From Candidatus Woesearchaeota archaeon (lineage in GTDB: Archaea; Nanobdellota; Nanobdellia; Woesearchaeales; J091), in contig RFJB01000014.1 of the NCBI GenBank assembly GCA_003695045.1, positions 1 through 6,988 on the forward strand: 6,988 nucleotides of DNA. Reading direction: 5' to 3'. Positions 1 through 5,568 of this stretch are shown here, one piece after another. The notes beneath the pieces were generated by a model. That model did no database searches. It was not told where the DNA came from and worked only from the letters and a program-made list of their open reading frames with translations. Position numbers and translations under genes: made by a program. The stretch's first letter is position 1. Every line of letters starts with the position of its first letter.

Positions 1-778
1 GTATTTCTCTTTGAATCTGTACGAGGTAAAAATATGGGCAGCGCTGCTCTCAAGGGGCGTTTCCACAGCAGGCGAGCTTTCTGACATTGCAAACGTTCCC
101 AGGTCAAGAAGCTATGATGTTCTTGAGTCGCTTGAAAAGAAGGGCTTTGTTGTTATGAAGCTCGGCAAGCCGATAAAGTACATCGCCGTTCCTCCTGAAG
201 AAGTTGTCGAGAGAGTAAAAAAGAACATGAGGCAGGAGGCAGAAGAAAAAGTCAAGCGCCTCGAACAGCTCAAGGACACTGAAATACTCAGTGAACTCAA
301 TTCTCTCCACAGCCAGGGCGTGGAGCTCGTTGAGCCGACAGACCTTTCCGGCTCTCTGAGAGGAAGGCACAACCTGTACAACCACATTGAACTTACAATC
401 AGAAATGCTGAAGAGTCAGTCACCATAGTCACAACCTCGCAGGGCCTTCTCAGAAAGGTCGAGGGGCTGAAGCCGACATTTGAAACCCTCAAAAAGAGAG
501 GCGTCAAGATAAGGATCGCAGCACCCATAACAAAGGAGTGCGCCAACGCCGTAAAAGACATCTCCGAGGTTGCGGAGGTAAGGCACACCGACCTCAAGGC
601 GCGCTTTATCATAGTGGACAAGAAGGAAATGATATTCATGGTCCTTAACGACATGGACGTGCATCCGACCTATGATGTGGGAATCTGGGTCAACACGCCA
701 TTCTTTGCCAATGCCCTTGAAGAGCTCTTCGAACTTGCATGGAAGAGCATGAAGCCGGCAAAGGAACTCGTTAAGTAA
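1..778 (+). CDS. TrmB-family transcriptional regulator with PLD-like C-terminal domain (5' end outside window)
   Basis: The reading frame is open to the left edge. The first TTG (position 11) falls inside the first helix of the winged-helix domain, so the true start lies upstream and this is a partial gene. Residues counted from that TTG: about 1-65 form a TrmB-type winged helix (N-L-Y-E-V-K-I-W-A-A-L-L, then a recognition helix around VPRSRSYDVLESLEKKGFV); about 66-97 are a charged helix likely used for dimerisation; about 105-250 resemble the phospholipase-D-like sensor half of archaeal TrmB-like regulators, ending in a D-V-G-I-W-V-N-T-P segment. The PLD HxKx4D motif is degenerate: K196-x-R198-x4-D203. 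The domain is therefore probably a ligand or effector sensor and not an enzyme. Characterised TrmB relatives control sugar transport and central metabolism, but the ligand here cannot be told from sequence. It is co-directional with pheS but separated from it by a T-rich zone and a promoter, so they are probably separate units. Confidence 0.85.
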   Translation, partial: YFSLNLYEVKIWAALLSRGVSTAGELSDIANVPRSRSYDVLESLEKKGFVVMKLGKPIKYIAVPPEEVVERVKKNMRQEAEEKVKRLEQLKDTEILSELNSLHSQGVELVEPTDLSGSLRGRHNLYNHIELTIRNAEESVTIVTTSQGLLRKVEGLKPTFETLKKRGVKIRIAAPITKECANAVKDISEVAEVRHTDLKARFIIVDKKEMIFMVLNDMDVHPTYDVGIWVNTPFFANALEELFELAWKSMKPAKELVK

Positions 779-797
779 AATATCGTTAAGTAAAATA
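768..797. repeat. Perfect 15-bp tandem duplication across the regulator's stop codon
   Basis: The unit tcgttaagtaaaata occurs twice back to back (768-782 and 783-797) with no mismatch. The first copy holds the last codons and TAA stop of the TrmB-family gene; the second repeats the same stop context downstream in the same frame, because 15 is divisible by three. It looks like a recent slippage or short-duplication event. A role as a backup in-frame stop is possible but is only inference. Confidence 0.85.
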
Positions 798-807
798 TGG
801 CAGGACT

Positions 808-856
808 CTTTTTTTCTATTTTTTCCCTTCTCAATTCTTTTTCCGTTGCTCTTTTC
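808..856 (+). terminator. T-tract terminator zone after the TrmB-family gene
   Basis: Four T runs lie in sequence: T7 at 809-815, T6 at 819-824, T5 at 838-842 and T4 at 852-855, on a pyrimidine-rich plus strand with no obvious stem-loop. Archaeal RNA polymerase terminates on oligo-U tracts without needing a hairpin, so this is a likely end of the regulator transcript just before the pheS promoter. Confidence 0.6.
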
Positions 857-858
857 TC

Positions 859-874
859 AGTAAAACTTTTAAAG
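859..874 (+). promoter_or_regulatory. BRE/TATA promoter of pheS, likely leaderless transcript
   Basis: AGTAAA at 859-864 fits the archaeal BRE pattern RNWAAW and is followed by a TATA-like TTTTAAAG at 867-874. The box centre lies about 30 bases before the pheS ATG at 900, so transcription should begin within a few bases of the start codon. No Shine-Dalgarno sequence precedes that ATG, which agrees with a leaderless message. Confidence 0.6.
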
Positions 875-899
875 CAGGCGCCTTCTTTAGCACTCTGAA

Positions 900-2483
900 A
901 TGCATTCAAGAAACTCTACAGAATCAGTGCAGGACAACCCGCTAAAAGAGTCAGAAATAGCCGATTCACTCAGTCCGCTGGAAAGAAAAGTCCTCCCGCT
1001 TCTTACGAAATACACCCTGCTCTCAGAACTTGTTCAGCATTCAGGACTTCAACAGGTTGAAGTCATGAGGGCATTGCAGTGGCTTTCAAACAAAAAACTC
1101 ATCACACTCTCCACAGAAGAAAAAGAAATCGTGGAGCTTGCGGAAAACGGAAAGGCATATCTTGAAAAAGGGCTTCCCGAGAAGAGATTTCTCAGGGCGT
1201 TATCTGAAGCGGAAAAAGGCCTCCCGTTCAAAGAGATTGCCTCCAAGTCAGGTCTTGAAAAACAGGAGTTGAACGCCTCGCTGGGACTTCTTAAAAGCAG
1301 GGGCGCAATAGAAATTGACAGGGGAATCGTTTCCATCACAGAACAGGGAAAGGCGCTGCTCTCAAAACAAACCCTCGAGGAAAAATTTCTCCAGGCGATA
1401 GCTTCAGAACCAAAAGAAACAGCAGCCCTTTCAGACGAGGAAAAGTACGCACTTGACACTCTCAAAAAAAGGCAGGGCATAATCAGAATCGTTCTCAGAA
1501 AGGAAAAAATCGCAACCCTGACAGAAACAGGAAGAAAGATTTCAAAAATGGATTTAGGCGCAAACACAATAGAAAAACTCACTCCTGAAATAATAAAGAA
1601 AGGGCTGTGGAAAAACAAAACATTCAGACGCTTTGATGTTCAGGTCAACGTTCCAAAAATAAACTTTGGCAGAAGACACTTCATAAACGAAGCAGTAGAT
1701 TACGTCAGGAGAATATGGATAGAAATGGGATTCCAGGAAATGACAGGAAGCCTTGTGCAGACATCATTCTGGAATTTTGATGCCCTCTTCACAGCCCAAG
1801 ACCACCCTGTAAGGGAAATGCAGGACACATTCTTCATAGAAAACCCTGACAAGGGGAAACTGCCCGACAAGAAAATAGTCGCGGCTGTAAAGAAAGCCCA
1901 TGAGCATGGAGTTTCCGGAAGCAGGGGATGGAAATACAAGTGGAGCCAGGAAGAAGCGAAACGCAACGTTCTAAGAACGCACACCACCGTTCTTTCCGCG
2001 AGAACACTTGCAGCCCTCTCGAAGGAAAAAATACCTGCCAAATTCTTCTCAGTCGGAAAGTGCTTCAGAAACGAGACACTTGATTACTCTCACCTGTTCG
2101 AATTCTACCAGGTGGAAGGAATCGTTGTAGACCCGAACGCAAATTTCAGGCATCTCCTGGGATACCTGACCGAGTTTTTCAAAAAAATGGGATACGAAAA
2201 AATCAGGATACGACCGGCATACTTCCCGTACACAGAACCGAGCGCAGAAGTCGATGTTTATGACAAAAAGCACGGCAGGTGGCTTGAACTTGCAGGCGCG
2301 GGCATATTCAGGCCCGAAGTCGTAGCCCCGCTCCTCGGAGAAGACATAACCGTGCTTGCATGGGGTCTCGGCTTTCCCAGAATAATCAAGGAATACTACA
2401 ACTTTGACGACATCAGGGAACTTTACCGCAATGACCTGAAAACTCTCAGGGAGGTAAAACTCTGGACGAAACAAACAGAATAG
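900..2483 (+). CDS. pheS: Phenylalanyl-tRNA synthetase alpha subunit (archaeal type)
   Basis: This is the catalytic subunit of PheRS, a cytoplasmic (alpha-beta)2 enzyme that activates phenylalanine with ATP and charges tRNA-Phe. The 527 residues are close to the usual archaeal length. Residues about 20-220 form winged-helix-like repeats typical of archaeal and eukaryotic PheS (in place of the bacterial coiled coil), which contact tRNA. The class II core follows: motif 1 starts near R258-R-H-F; a S-F-W-N-F-D-A-L-F segment is at 289-297 and Q-D-H-P at 300-303; motif 2 F-R-N-E begins at residue 389; the G-A-G-I-F-R-P-E segment is around 466-473; and motif 3 is G489-L-G-F-P-R494. All key elements are present and there is no frameshift. 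The ATG at 900 is chosen because it lies a promoter's distance below a BRE/TATA element. pheT follows after 40 bases. The G-F-P-R form of motif 3 is slightly unusual. Confidence 0.97.
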   Translation: MHSRNSTESVQDNPLKESEIADSLSPLERKVLPLLTKYTLLSELVQHSGLQQVEVMRALQWLSNKKLITLSTEEKEIVELAENGKAYLEKGLPEKRFLRALSEAEKGLPFKEIASKSGLEKQELNASLGLLKSRGAIEIDRGIVSITEQGKALLSKQTLEEKFLQAIASEPKETAALSDEEKYALDTLKKRQGIIRIVLRKEKIATLTETGRKISKMDLGANTIEKLTPEIIKKGLWKNKTFRRFDVQVNVPKINFGRRHFINEAVDYVRRIWIEMGFQEMTGSLVQTSFWNFDALFTAQDHPVREMQDTFFIENPDKGKLPDKKIVAAVKKAHEHGVSGSRGWKYKWSQEEAKRNVLRTHTTVLSARTLAALSKEKIPAKFFSVGKCFRNETLDYSHLFEFYQVEGIVVDPNANFRHLLGYLTEFFKKMGYEKIRIRPAYFPYTEPSAEVDVYDKKHGRWLELAGAGIFRPEVVAPLLGEDITVLAWGLGFPRIIKEYYNFDDIRELYRNDLKTLREVKLWTKQTE

Positions 2484-2490
2484 ATAACTC

Positions 2491-2500
2491 CTATTATACC
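2491..2500 (+). promoter_or_regulatory. Possible internal TATA element for pheT
   Basis: The 40-base pheS-pheT gap contains an AT-rich TATTATACC-like element whose centre is about 27 bases before the pheT ATG, the spacing expected for a leaderless start. No good Shine-Dalgarno sequence precedes pheT, and two other ATGs upstream (2514 and 2517) are out of frame. A clear BRE is missing, so the genes could equally be one bicistronic message. Confidence 0.35.
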
Positions 2501-2523
2501 ATATCATACACAGATGATGCGAC

Positions 2524-4176
2524 ATGCCGACCGTAAAACTCAACAGAAAAGTCTTTGAAAAACTTGTGGGAAGGAAACTGCCGGAGCAGGAGTTGAAGCA
2601 CAAAATAAGCATGCTCGGCACAGACCTTGAGTCGGTGGACAAAGATGAAATAAACGTAGAGGTCTTTCCGAACAGGCCCGACATGCTCAGCGAACAGGGT
2701 TTTGCAAGAGCATTCTCGGCATTCATAGGGGAGAAACCAGGCATAAGAAAATACGAAATAAAAAAATCAAACGCGCAGGTAATAATCGACAAGAGCGTTT
2801 CCGAAGTCAGGCCTTACACAGCATGCGCAATAGTCCGAAACCTGAAGATTGACGATGAAAAGATAAGGGAGATAATCCAGCTTCAGGAAAAACTCCACGT
2901 CACATACGGAAGAAACAGAAAAAAGGCGGCAATAGGAATATACCCGCTTGAAAAAATAAAACTGCCAATACACTACAAAGCACTGCCTCCAAATCAGATA
3001 AAATTCCGGCCGCTCGAAGCATCACGAGAGATGACCGCAGAAGAGATACTGAACGAGCACCCCACCGGAAAGGAATATGGGCATCTTCTCAAAGGAAAAA
3101 AGGCATACCCCGTGTTTCTTGACTCGTCAGGCAGCATACTATCCATGCCTCCGATAATAAACTCTGCACTCACAGGACGCGTAACAGAGGAAACAACAGA
3201 CGTCTTTATAGAGTGCAGCGGCCACGACTTCGAGGTCCTTTCCACACTGCTGAACATGATAGTCACAGCGCTCGCGGACATGGGCGGCTCAATAGAAAGC
3301 ATGGAACTGAAGTATCCCGACAAAAACATTGTCACGCCTGACCTTACGCCGAAAAAGATGCCCATTGACATCTCCTACGCAGAAAAAAAGCTGGGCCTGA
3401 AGCTTTCCGGGGAAGAAGTCAAGCGCCTGCTTGAAAGAATGGGCTACTTTGTTGACTCCTCATTCAACGTCCACATACCGGCATACAGGGCAGACATACT
3501 CCACCCCATAGACCTTGTTGAAGACATAGCAATAGCATACGGATTTGACAATTTCAGTCCCGAAATCCCGAGCATAGCATCAACAGCAAAACAGGACAGA
3601 GAATACGGACTGAATCACAAGGCGGCCTCCGTTCTAACAGGGCTTGGATTTCAGGAAACCTCATCATATCATCTGACCGGCAGCGAACAGCAGACGGAAA
3701 GGATTCTGATGCCCGATGAAGAAGTAATCATGCTGTCAAGCTCTGTCAATGAAGAATACAACTCTCTCAGAAAAAGATTGTTCCCTGTTCTTCTTGACGT
3801 GCTGTCAAGAAACAGGCACCACGAGTATCCGCACAGAATCTTCGAGATTGGCAGCGTTTTTTCAAAATCATCCAAAACAGAGACAGGAGTGAATGAAGAA
3901 ACAAATCTTGCAGTTCTCAATGCCTCCCTCGAAACAAGCTTCACAGAGGCAAAACAGCAGCTTGACGCTCTGATGCGGGCGTTTGATGCCGAATACAAAT
4001 TAGAACCAGCGAATTATCCGAGCTTCATACCCGGCAGGTGCGCGGAAATAGAAATAAACGGAAAAAAAGCAGGAATTATTGGGGAGATCCATCCTGCTGT
4101 TCTTCAGAACTTTGACCTTCCTGTTCCGGTGGCTGGCTTTGAGATTCGGCTTTCTCCTCTTTACCTGAATCTTTAG
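2524..4176 (+). CDS. pheT: Phenylalanyl-tRNA synthetase beta subunit (archaeal type)
   Basis: This is the structural and proofreading subunit of PheRS. It partners PheS and hydrolyses mischarged Tyr-tRNA-Phe in its B3/B4 domain. At 550 residues it matches the archaeal/eukaryotic form, which lacks the bacterial N-terminal EMAP/OB-type tRNA-binding domain and the C-terminal anticodon-binding FDX-ACB domain. Visible blocks: V-F-P-N-R-P-D-M-L-S at 47-56; the B3/B4 editing region at roughly 90-265; the B5 domain from about 279 to 345, ending in P-A-Y-R-A-D-I-L-H-P and a D-L-V-E-D-I-A-I-A-Y-G-F helix; and the B6/B7 pseudo-catalytic class II fold, with S414-L-R-K-R-L, R438-I-F-E-I-G and the near-terminal G517-I-I-G-E-I-H-P block. 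The C-terminus is a normal family end. Its last 101 bases are also coding on the other strand for the eL14 tail. No frameshift is seen. Confidence 0.97.
   Translation: MPTVKLNRKVFEKLVGRKLPEQELKHKISMLGTDLESVDKDEINVEVFPNRPDMLSEQGFARAFSAFIGEKPGIRKYEIKKSNAQVIIDKSVSEVRPYTACAIVRNLKIDDEKIREIIQLQEKLHVTYGRNRKKAAIGIYPLEKIKLPIHYKALPPNQIKFRPLEASREMTAEEILNEHPTGKEYGHLLKGKKAYPVFLDSSGSILSMPPIINSALTGRVTEETTDVFIECSGHDFEVLSTLLNMIVTALADMGGSIESMELKYPDKNIVTPDLTPKKMPIDISYAEKKLGLKLSGEEVKRLLERMGYFVDSSFNVHIPAYRADILHPIDLVEDIAIAYGFDNFSPEIPSIASTAKQDREYGLNHKAASVLTGLGFQETSSYHLTGSEQQTERILMPDEEVIMLSSSVNEEYNSLRKRLFPVLLDVLSRNRHHEYPHRIFEIGSVFSKSSKTETGVNEETNLAVLNASLETSFTEAKQQLDALMRAFDAEYKLEPANYPSFIPGRCAEIEINGKKAGIIGEIHPAVLQNFDLPVPVAGFEIRLSPLYLNL
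4062..4068 (-). terminator. T7 tract downstream of rpl14e, inside pheT
   Basis: On the minus strand a run of seven T lies 7 bases past the rpl14e stop codon (TAA at 4078-4076), followed by further T-rich sequence. That position suits an oligo-U terminator for the minus-strand operon. On the plus strand the same bases are lysine codons of pheT, so the signal would be embedded in coding sequence. A single tract is modest evidence. Confidence 0.4.
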
Positions 4177-4540
4177 ATGCCTCCGCTTTCACGGCCGGCT
4201 CCTTTTTGCCCTTCTTCTTTTCGTCTTTTCCAGAACCTTCCTGTCCTGCTTTTTTCCTCTTGCCGCGCTGCTTTCTGGGCCTTTCAGAAGAAGGTTTCGG
4301 CTTTGTGTTCCAGACAGGCAGGCCGAGCTTCTCAAACTCCTTGGCAACCTCCTCGTGCGAAGCACCCTTCTTAATCTTGATAACTTCGGCAGTGGGCTCC
4401 AGATGCCTGAAATTGCACTTTCTCCTTCTTGTGGAGCCGTCAATGAGAACAAAATTATCATCAAGAATGTCAACAACAACACACTTCCTGCCGGCATCTC
4501 TGCCAGCAATCTTAACGCAAATCCTTCCTACTTCAATCAT
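4076..4540 (-). CDS. rpl14e: Large-subunit ribosomal protein eL14 with long low-complexity tail
   Basis: Residues 1-50 match the eL14 SH3/KOW-like fold closely: G-R-I-C-V-K near the start, G-R-D-A-G-R-K-C-V-V-V-D around 13-24, V-L-I-D-G near 31-35, R-R-R-K-C-N at 38-43 and the signature H-L-E-P-T at 46-50. A helical segment follows (E63-L74). Archaeal eL14 usually ends at about 75-100 residues; here it runs to 154. The extra tail is first very basic (about 84-113, many Lys/Arg), then mixed, and from about 131 has no basic residue and is rich in Glu, Gln, Ser and Pro, so it is probably disordered. The ATG at 4540 has a strong Shine-Dalgarno sequence. It lies 76 bases after rpl34e and is probably co-transcribed with it. 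The tail end (about residues 122-154) is antisense to pheT. Confidence 0.94.
   Translation of the reverse strand: MIEVGRICVKIAGRDAGRKCVVVDILDDNFVLIDGSTRRRKCNFRHLEPTAEVIKIKKGASHEEVAKEFEKLGLPVWNTKPKPSSERPRKQRGKRKKAGQEGSGKDEKKKGKKEPAVKAEASKDSGKEEKAESQSQPPEQEGQSSEEQQDGSPQ
4203..4255 (+). terminator. T-rich termination zone for pheT, antisense to the eL14 tail
   Basis: Starting 27 bases after the pheT stop, the plus strand carries T5 at 4203-4207, T4 runs at about 4218-4221 and 4226-4229, and T6 at 4250-4255, in a pyrimidine-rich context without a clear hairpin. These fit archaeal oligo-U termination. They are the complement of Lys codons in the eL14 tail, so they may be a by-product of that coding bias. 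Confidence 0.45.
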
Positions 4541-4546
4541 TTTAAT

Positions 4547-4552
4547 CCCTCC
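4547..4552 (-). promoter_or_regulatory. Strong Shine-Dalgarno of rpl14e
   Basis: GGAGGG lies six bases before the rpl14e ATG on the minus strand, matching the anti-SD of archaeal 16S rRNA. It fixes the start at 4540. It also contrasts with the apparently leaderless starts elsewhere in the window, marking rpl14e as an internal operon gene translated from a polycistronic message. Confidence 0.85.
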
Positions 4553-4616
4553 AATCTCCTGGTTTTCAGCTCGGGAATGCCGTCGCCGGCAGCCGTCAAA
4601 GCGTACAACAGGAAGA

Positions 4617-4877
4617 TTACTCTCTGGCCTTCTTGACCATAAGCTTTCTCATGCAGGACGAGCAAAGGTAGCCCCCGAAAGGCCTCTCCGGCCTCTTGGC
4701 TGTCTTCGGCAGGTTTCTCATCTTGCTCGGAAGCTCTCTTGGAACGCCCTTGAGCGGCTTTCCGCACTCAGCGCACTTTGCAGCTTCTGGCTTTCGAGCA
4801 ACCCTTCTGACCGAAACCCTGCCGCCGGGAGTTTTCCTTGCGACAATCCTTTTTGAGCGTGATTTTTCAGATGTCAT
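4617..4877 (-). CDS. rpl34e: Large-subunit ribosomal protein eL34
   Basis: An 86-residue basic protein of normal archaeal eL34 length. The N-terminal half carries S-K-R-I-V-A-R-K-T-P-G-G-R and further Arg/Lys-rich stretches for rRNA contact. A zinc-binding pair of C-x2-C motifs is intact (C35/C38 in C-A-E-C-G-K-P-L-K-G-V-P, and C72/C75 in C-S-S-C-M-R-K), and an R-P-E-R-P-F-G-G-Y block precedes the second pair, all typical of the family. In archaea the gene commonly lies next to cmk and rpl14e; here rpl14e follows after 76 bases with no cmk. A TATA element about 35 bases upstream suggests its own transcription start with a leader of only about 10 bases. The nearest ATG consistent with the family N-terminus is used. 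Confidence 0.96.
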   Translation of the reverse strand: MTSEKSRSKRIVARKTPGGRVSVRRVARKPEAAKCAECGKPLKGVPRELPSKMRNLPKTAKRPERPFGGYLCSSCMRKLMVKKARE

Positions 4878-4908
4878 TTTAAATCAGCACAACTGGGGAG
4901 AGGCACTT

Positions 4909-4916
4909 TATTTAAA
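4909..4916 (-). promoter_or_regulatory. TATA box upstream of rpl34e
   Basis: TTTAAATA on the minus strand lies in the 84-base gap between the coiled-coil gene and rpl34e. Its centre is about 35 bases before the rpl34e ATG, placing the start of transcription near 4886 with a very short leader. This would let rpl34e-rpl14e be transcribed apart from secY. Confidence 0.6.
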
Positions 4917-4961
4917 AATCTTGCGGATTTGAAGCGCGCATTTCTTTAAGCAAAACAGAAC

Positions 4962-5528
4962 TCAGCAGAAATCATGGAACAGGGTTTCAATCTCCTCCTT
5001 TGTCACGAAGTGCTTCCTCATCTCTTCCTCATTATTCATCAAGTCCTTCAGAATCCTTTCAAGCTCCTCAAGGTTTTCCAACACATTCTTCAAATAATCC
5101 TTAATCTTATCCAGAAAGTTGAGAAAATCCTTGTGGCTGCTTGTCGTGAGCAGACCGTTGACGGCAGGACGCAAACGGTTGAGGTTTGCCCGGATAACAC
5201 CCATTACGCCGTTCACAGCGTGGTTTTTAAGCTTTGTCAGGGCATCATAATTCTTTTTTGACAAGGCGTTGAAGTCATTCACGCATGCCACGGTAAGGTT
5301 CTGGAGTTCAGTGACCTTTTTCTCAACCTGCAGAGACACCCTCTCCAGATTCTTTTCCTCCACGTTAAGCTCTTTTAAGGGCGTCTTGGGAAGTTCTTCT
5401 TCTATGCTGTAAAGATTGCCAACCTTTTTTTTCAGGCCGTCAGCTTTCTCAATAGTGAAACTGACGGTGTTCCAGAAGGCAGAATGATTGTTCAAAAAAG
5501 AGTCCTTAAACCATTCTTTAAAGCCCAT
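4962..5528 (-). CDS. Uncharacterised helical/coiled-coil protein
   Basis: I do not recognise this 188-residue protein. It has no signal peptide, no membrane segment and no cysteine motif (single Cys at 82 and 188). The N-terminus (M-G-F-K-E-W-F-K-D-S-F-L) is a short amphipathic helix. Residues about 53-105 and 133-172 are long Lys/Glu/Leu-rich heptad-like helices, linked by a Asn/Gly/Val-containing stretch (about 103-132), so a helical hairpin or bundle is likely. The start at 5528 is supported by a TATA element about 26 bases upstream, giving a leaderless message. It lies between the DUF106 insertase gene and rpl34e, where conserved clusters do not have such a gene; it may be lineage-specific. 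A role near the membrane or ribosome would be guesswork from position only. Coding status is supported by frame length, an own promoter and compact spacing. Confidence 0.75.
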   Translation of the reverse strand: MGFKEWFKDSFLNNHSAFWNTVSFTIEKADGLKKKVGNLYSIEEELPKTPLKELNVEEKNLERVSLQVEKKVTELQNLTVACVNDFNALSKKNYDALTKLKNHAVNGVMGVIRANLNRLRPAVNGLLTTSSHKDFLNFLDKIKDYLKNVLENLEELERILKDLMNNEEEMRKHFVTKEEIETLFHDFC

Positions 5529-5550
5529 GGCACCAACTTTAGAAAAAGCG

Positions 5551-5558
5551 TATTTAAA
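5551..5558 (-). promoter_or_regulatory. TATA box of the coiled-coil gene, leaderless spacing
   Basis: TTTAAATA on the minus strand, the same octamer as the rpl34e box, lies in the 40-base gap after the DUF106 gene. Its centre is 26-27 bases from the A of the ATG at 5528, so transcription should start at or next to the initiation codon. Confidence 0.65.
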
Positions 5559-5568
5559 CTTTGTGTTT

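Noticed and set aside
112..654. 180-codon minus-strand open frame antisense to the TrmB-family gene
   Set aside because: Ser/Leu/Thr-rich antisense composition opposite a clear regulator domain, with no start signals.
779..899. Possible small RNA or riboswitch before pheS
   Set aside because: The region is T-rich with no stable stem, no tRNA-like element and a promoter placing transcription start next to the ATG, leaving no leader for attenuation.
1049..1618. 189-codon minus-strand open frame antisense to the PheS N-terminal region
   Set aside because: Ser/Phe-rich composition is the complement of Glu/Lys-rich PheS helices; no supporting signal.
2484..2523. Alternative pheT starts at ATG 2514 and 2517
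   Set aside because: Both are out of frame with PheT; the family N-terminus fits the ATG at 2524.
2049..2792. 247-codon minus-strand open frame across the end of pheS and start of pheT
   Set aside because: It is fully antisense to conserved synthetase sequence, has biased Cys/Phe/Ser-rich composition and no promoter; it is a shadow frame.
4537..4767. 76-codon minus-strand frame running through rpl34e into the gap before rpl14e
   Set aside because: Most of it is an alternative frame of rpl34e and no family is recognisable; only its gap portion is noted as a weak finding.
4206..4856. 216-codon plus-strand open frame antisense to rpl14e and rpl34e
   Set aside because: It mirrors two well-conserved ribosomal protein genes, is low in recognisable sequence, and has no promoter or SD; it is a shadow of the Lys/Arg-rich antisense genes.
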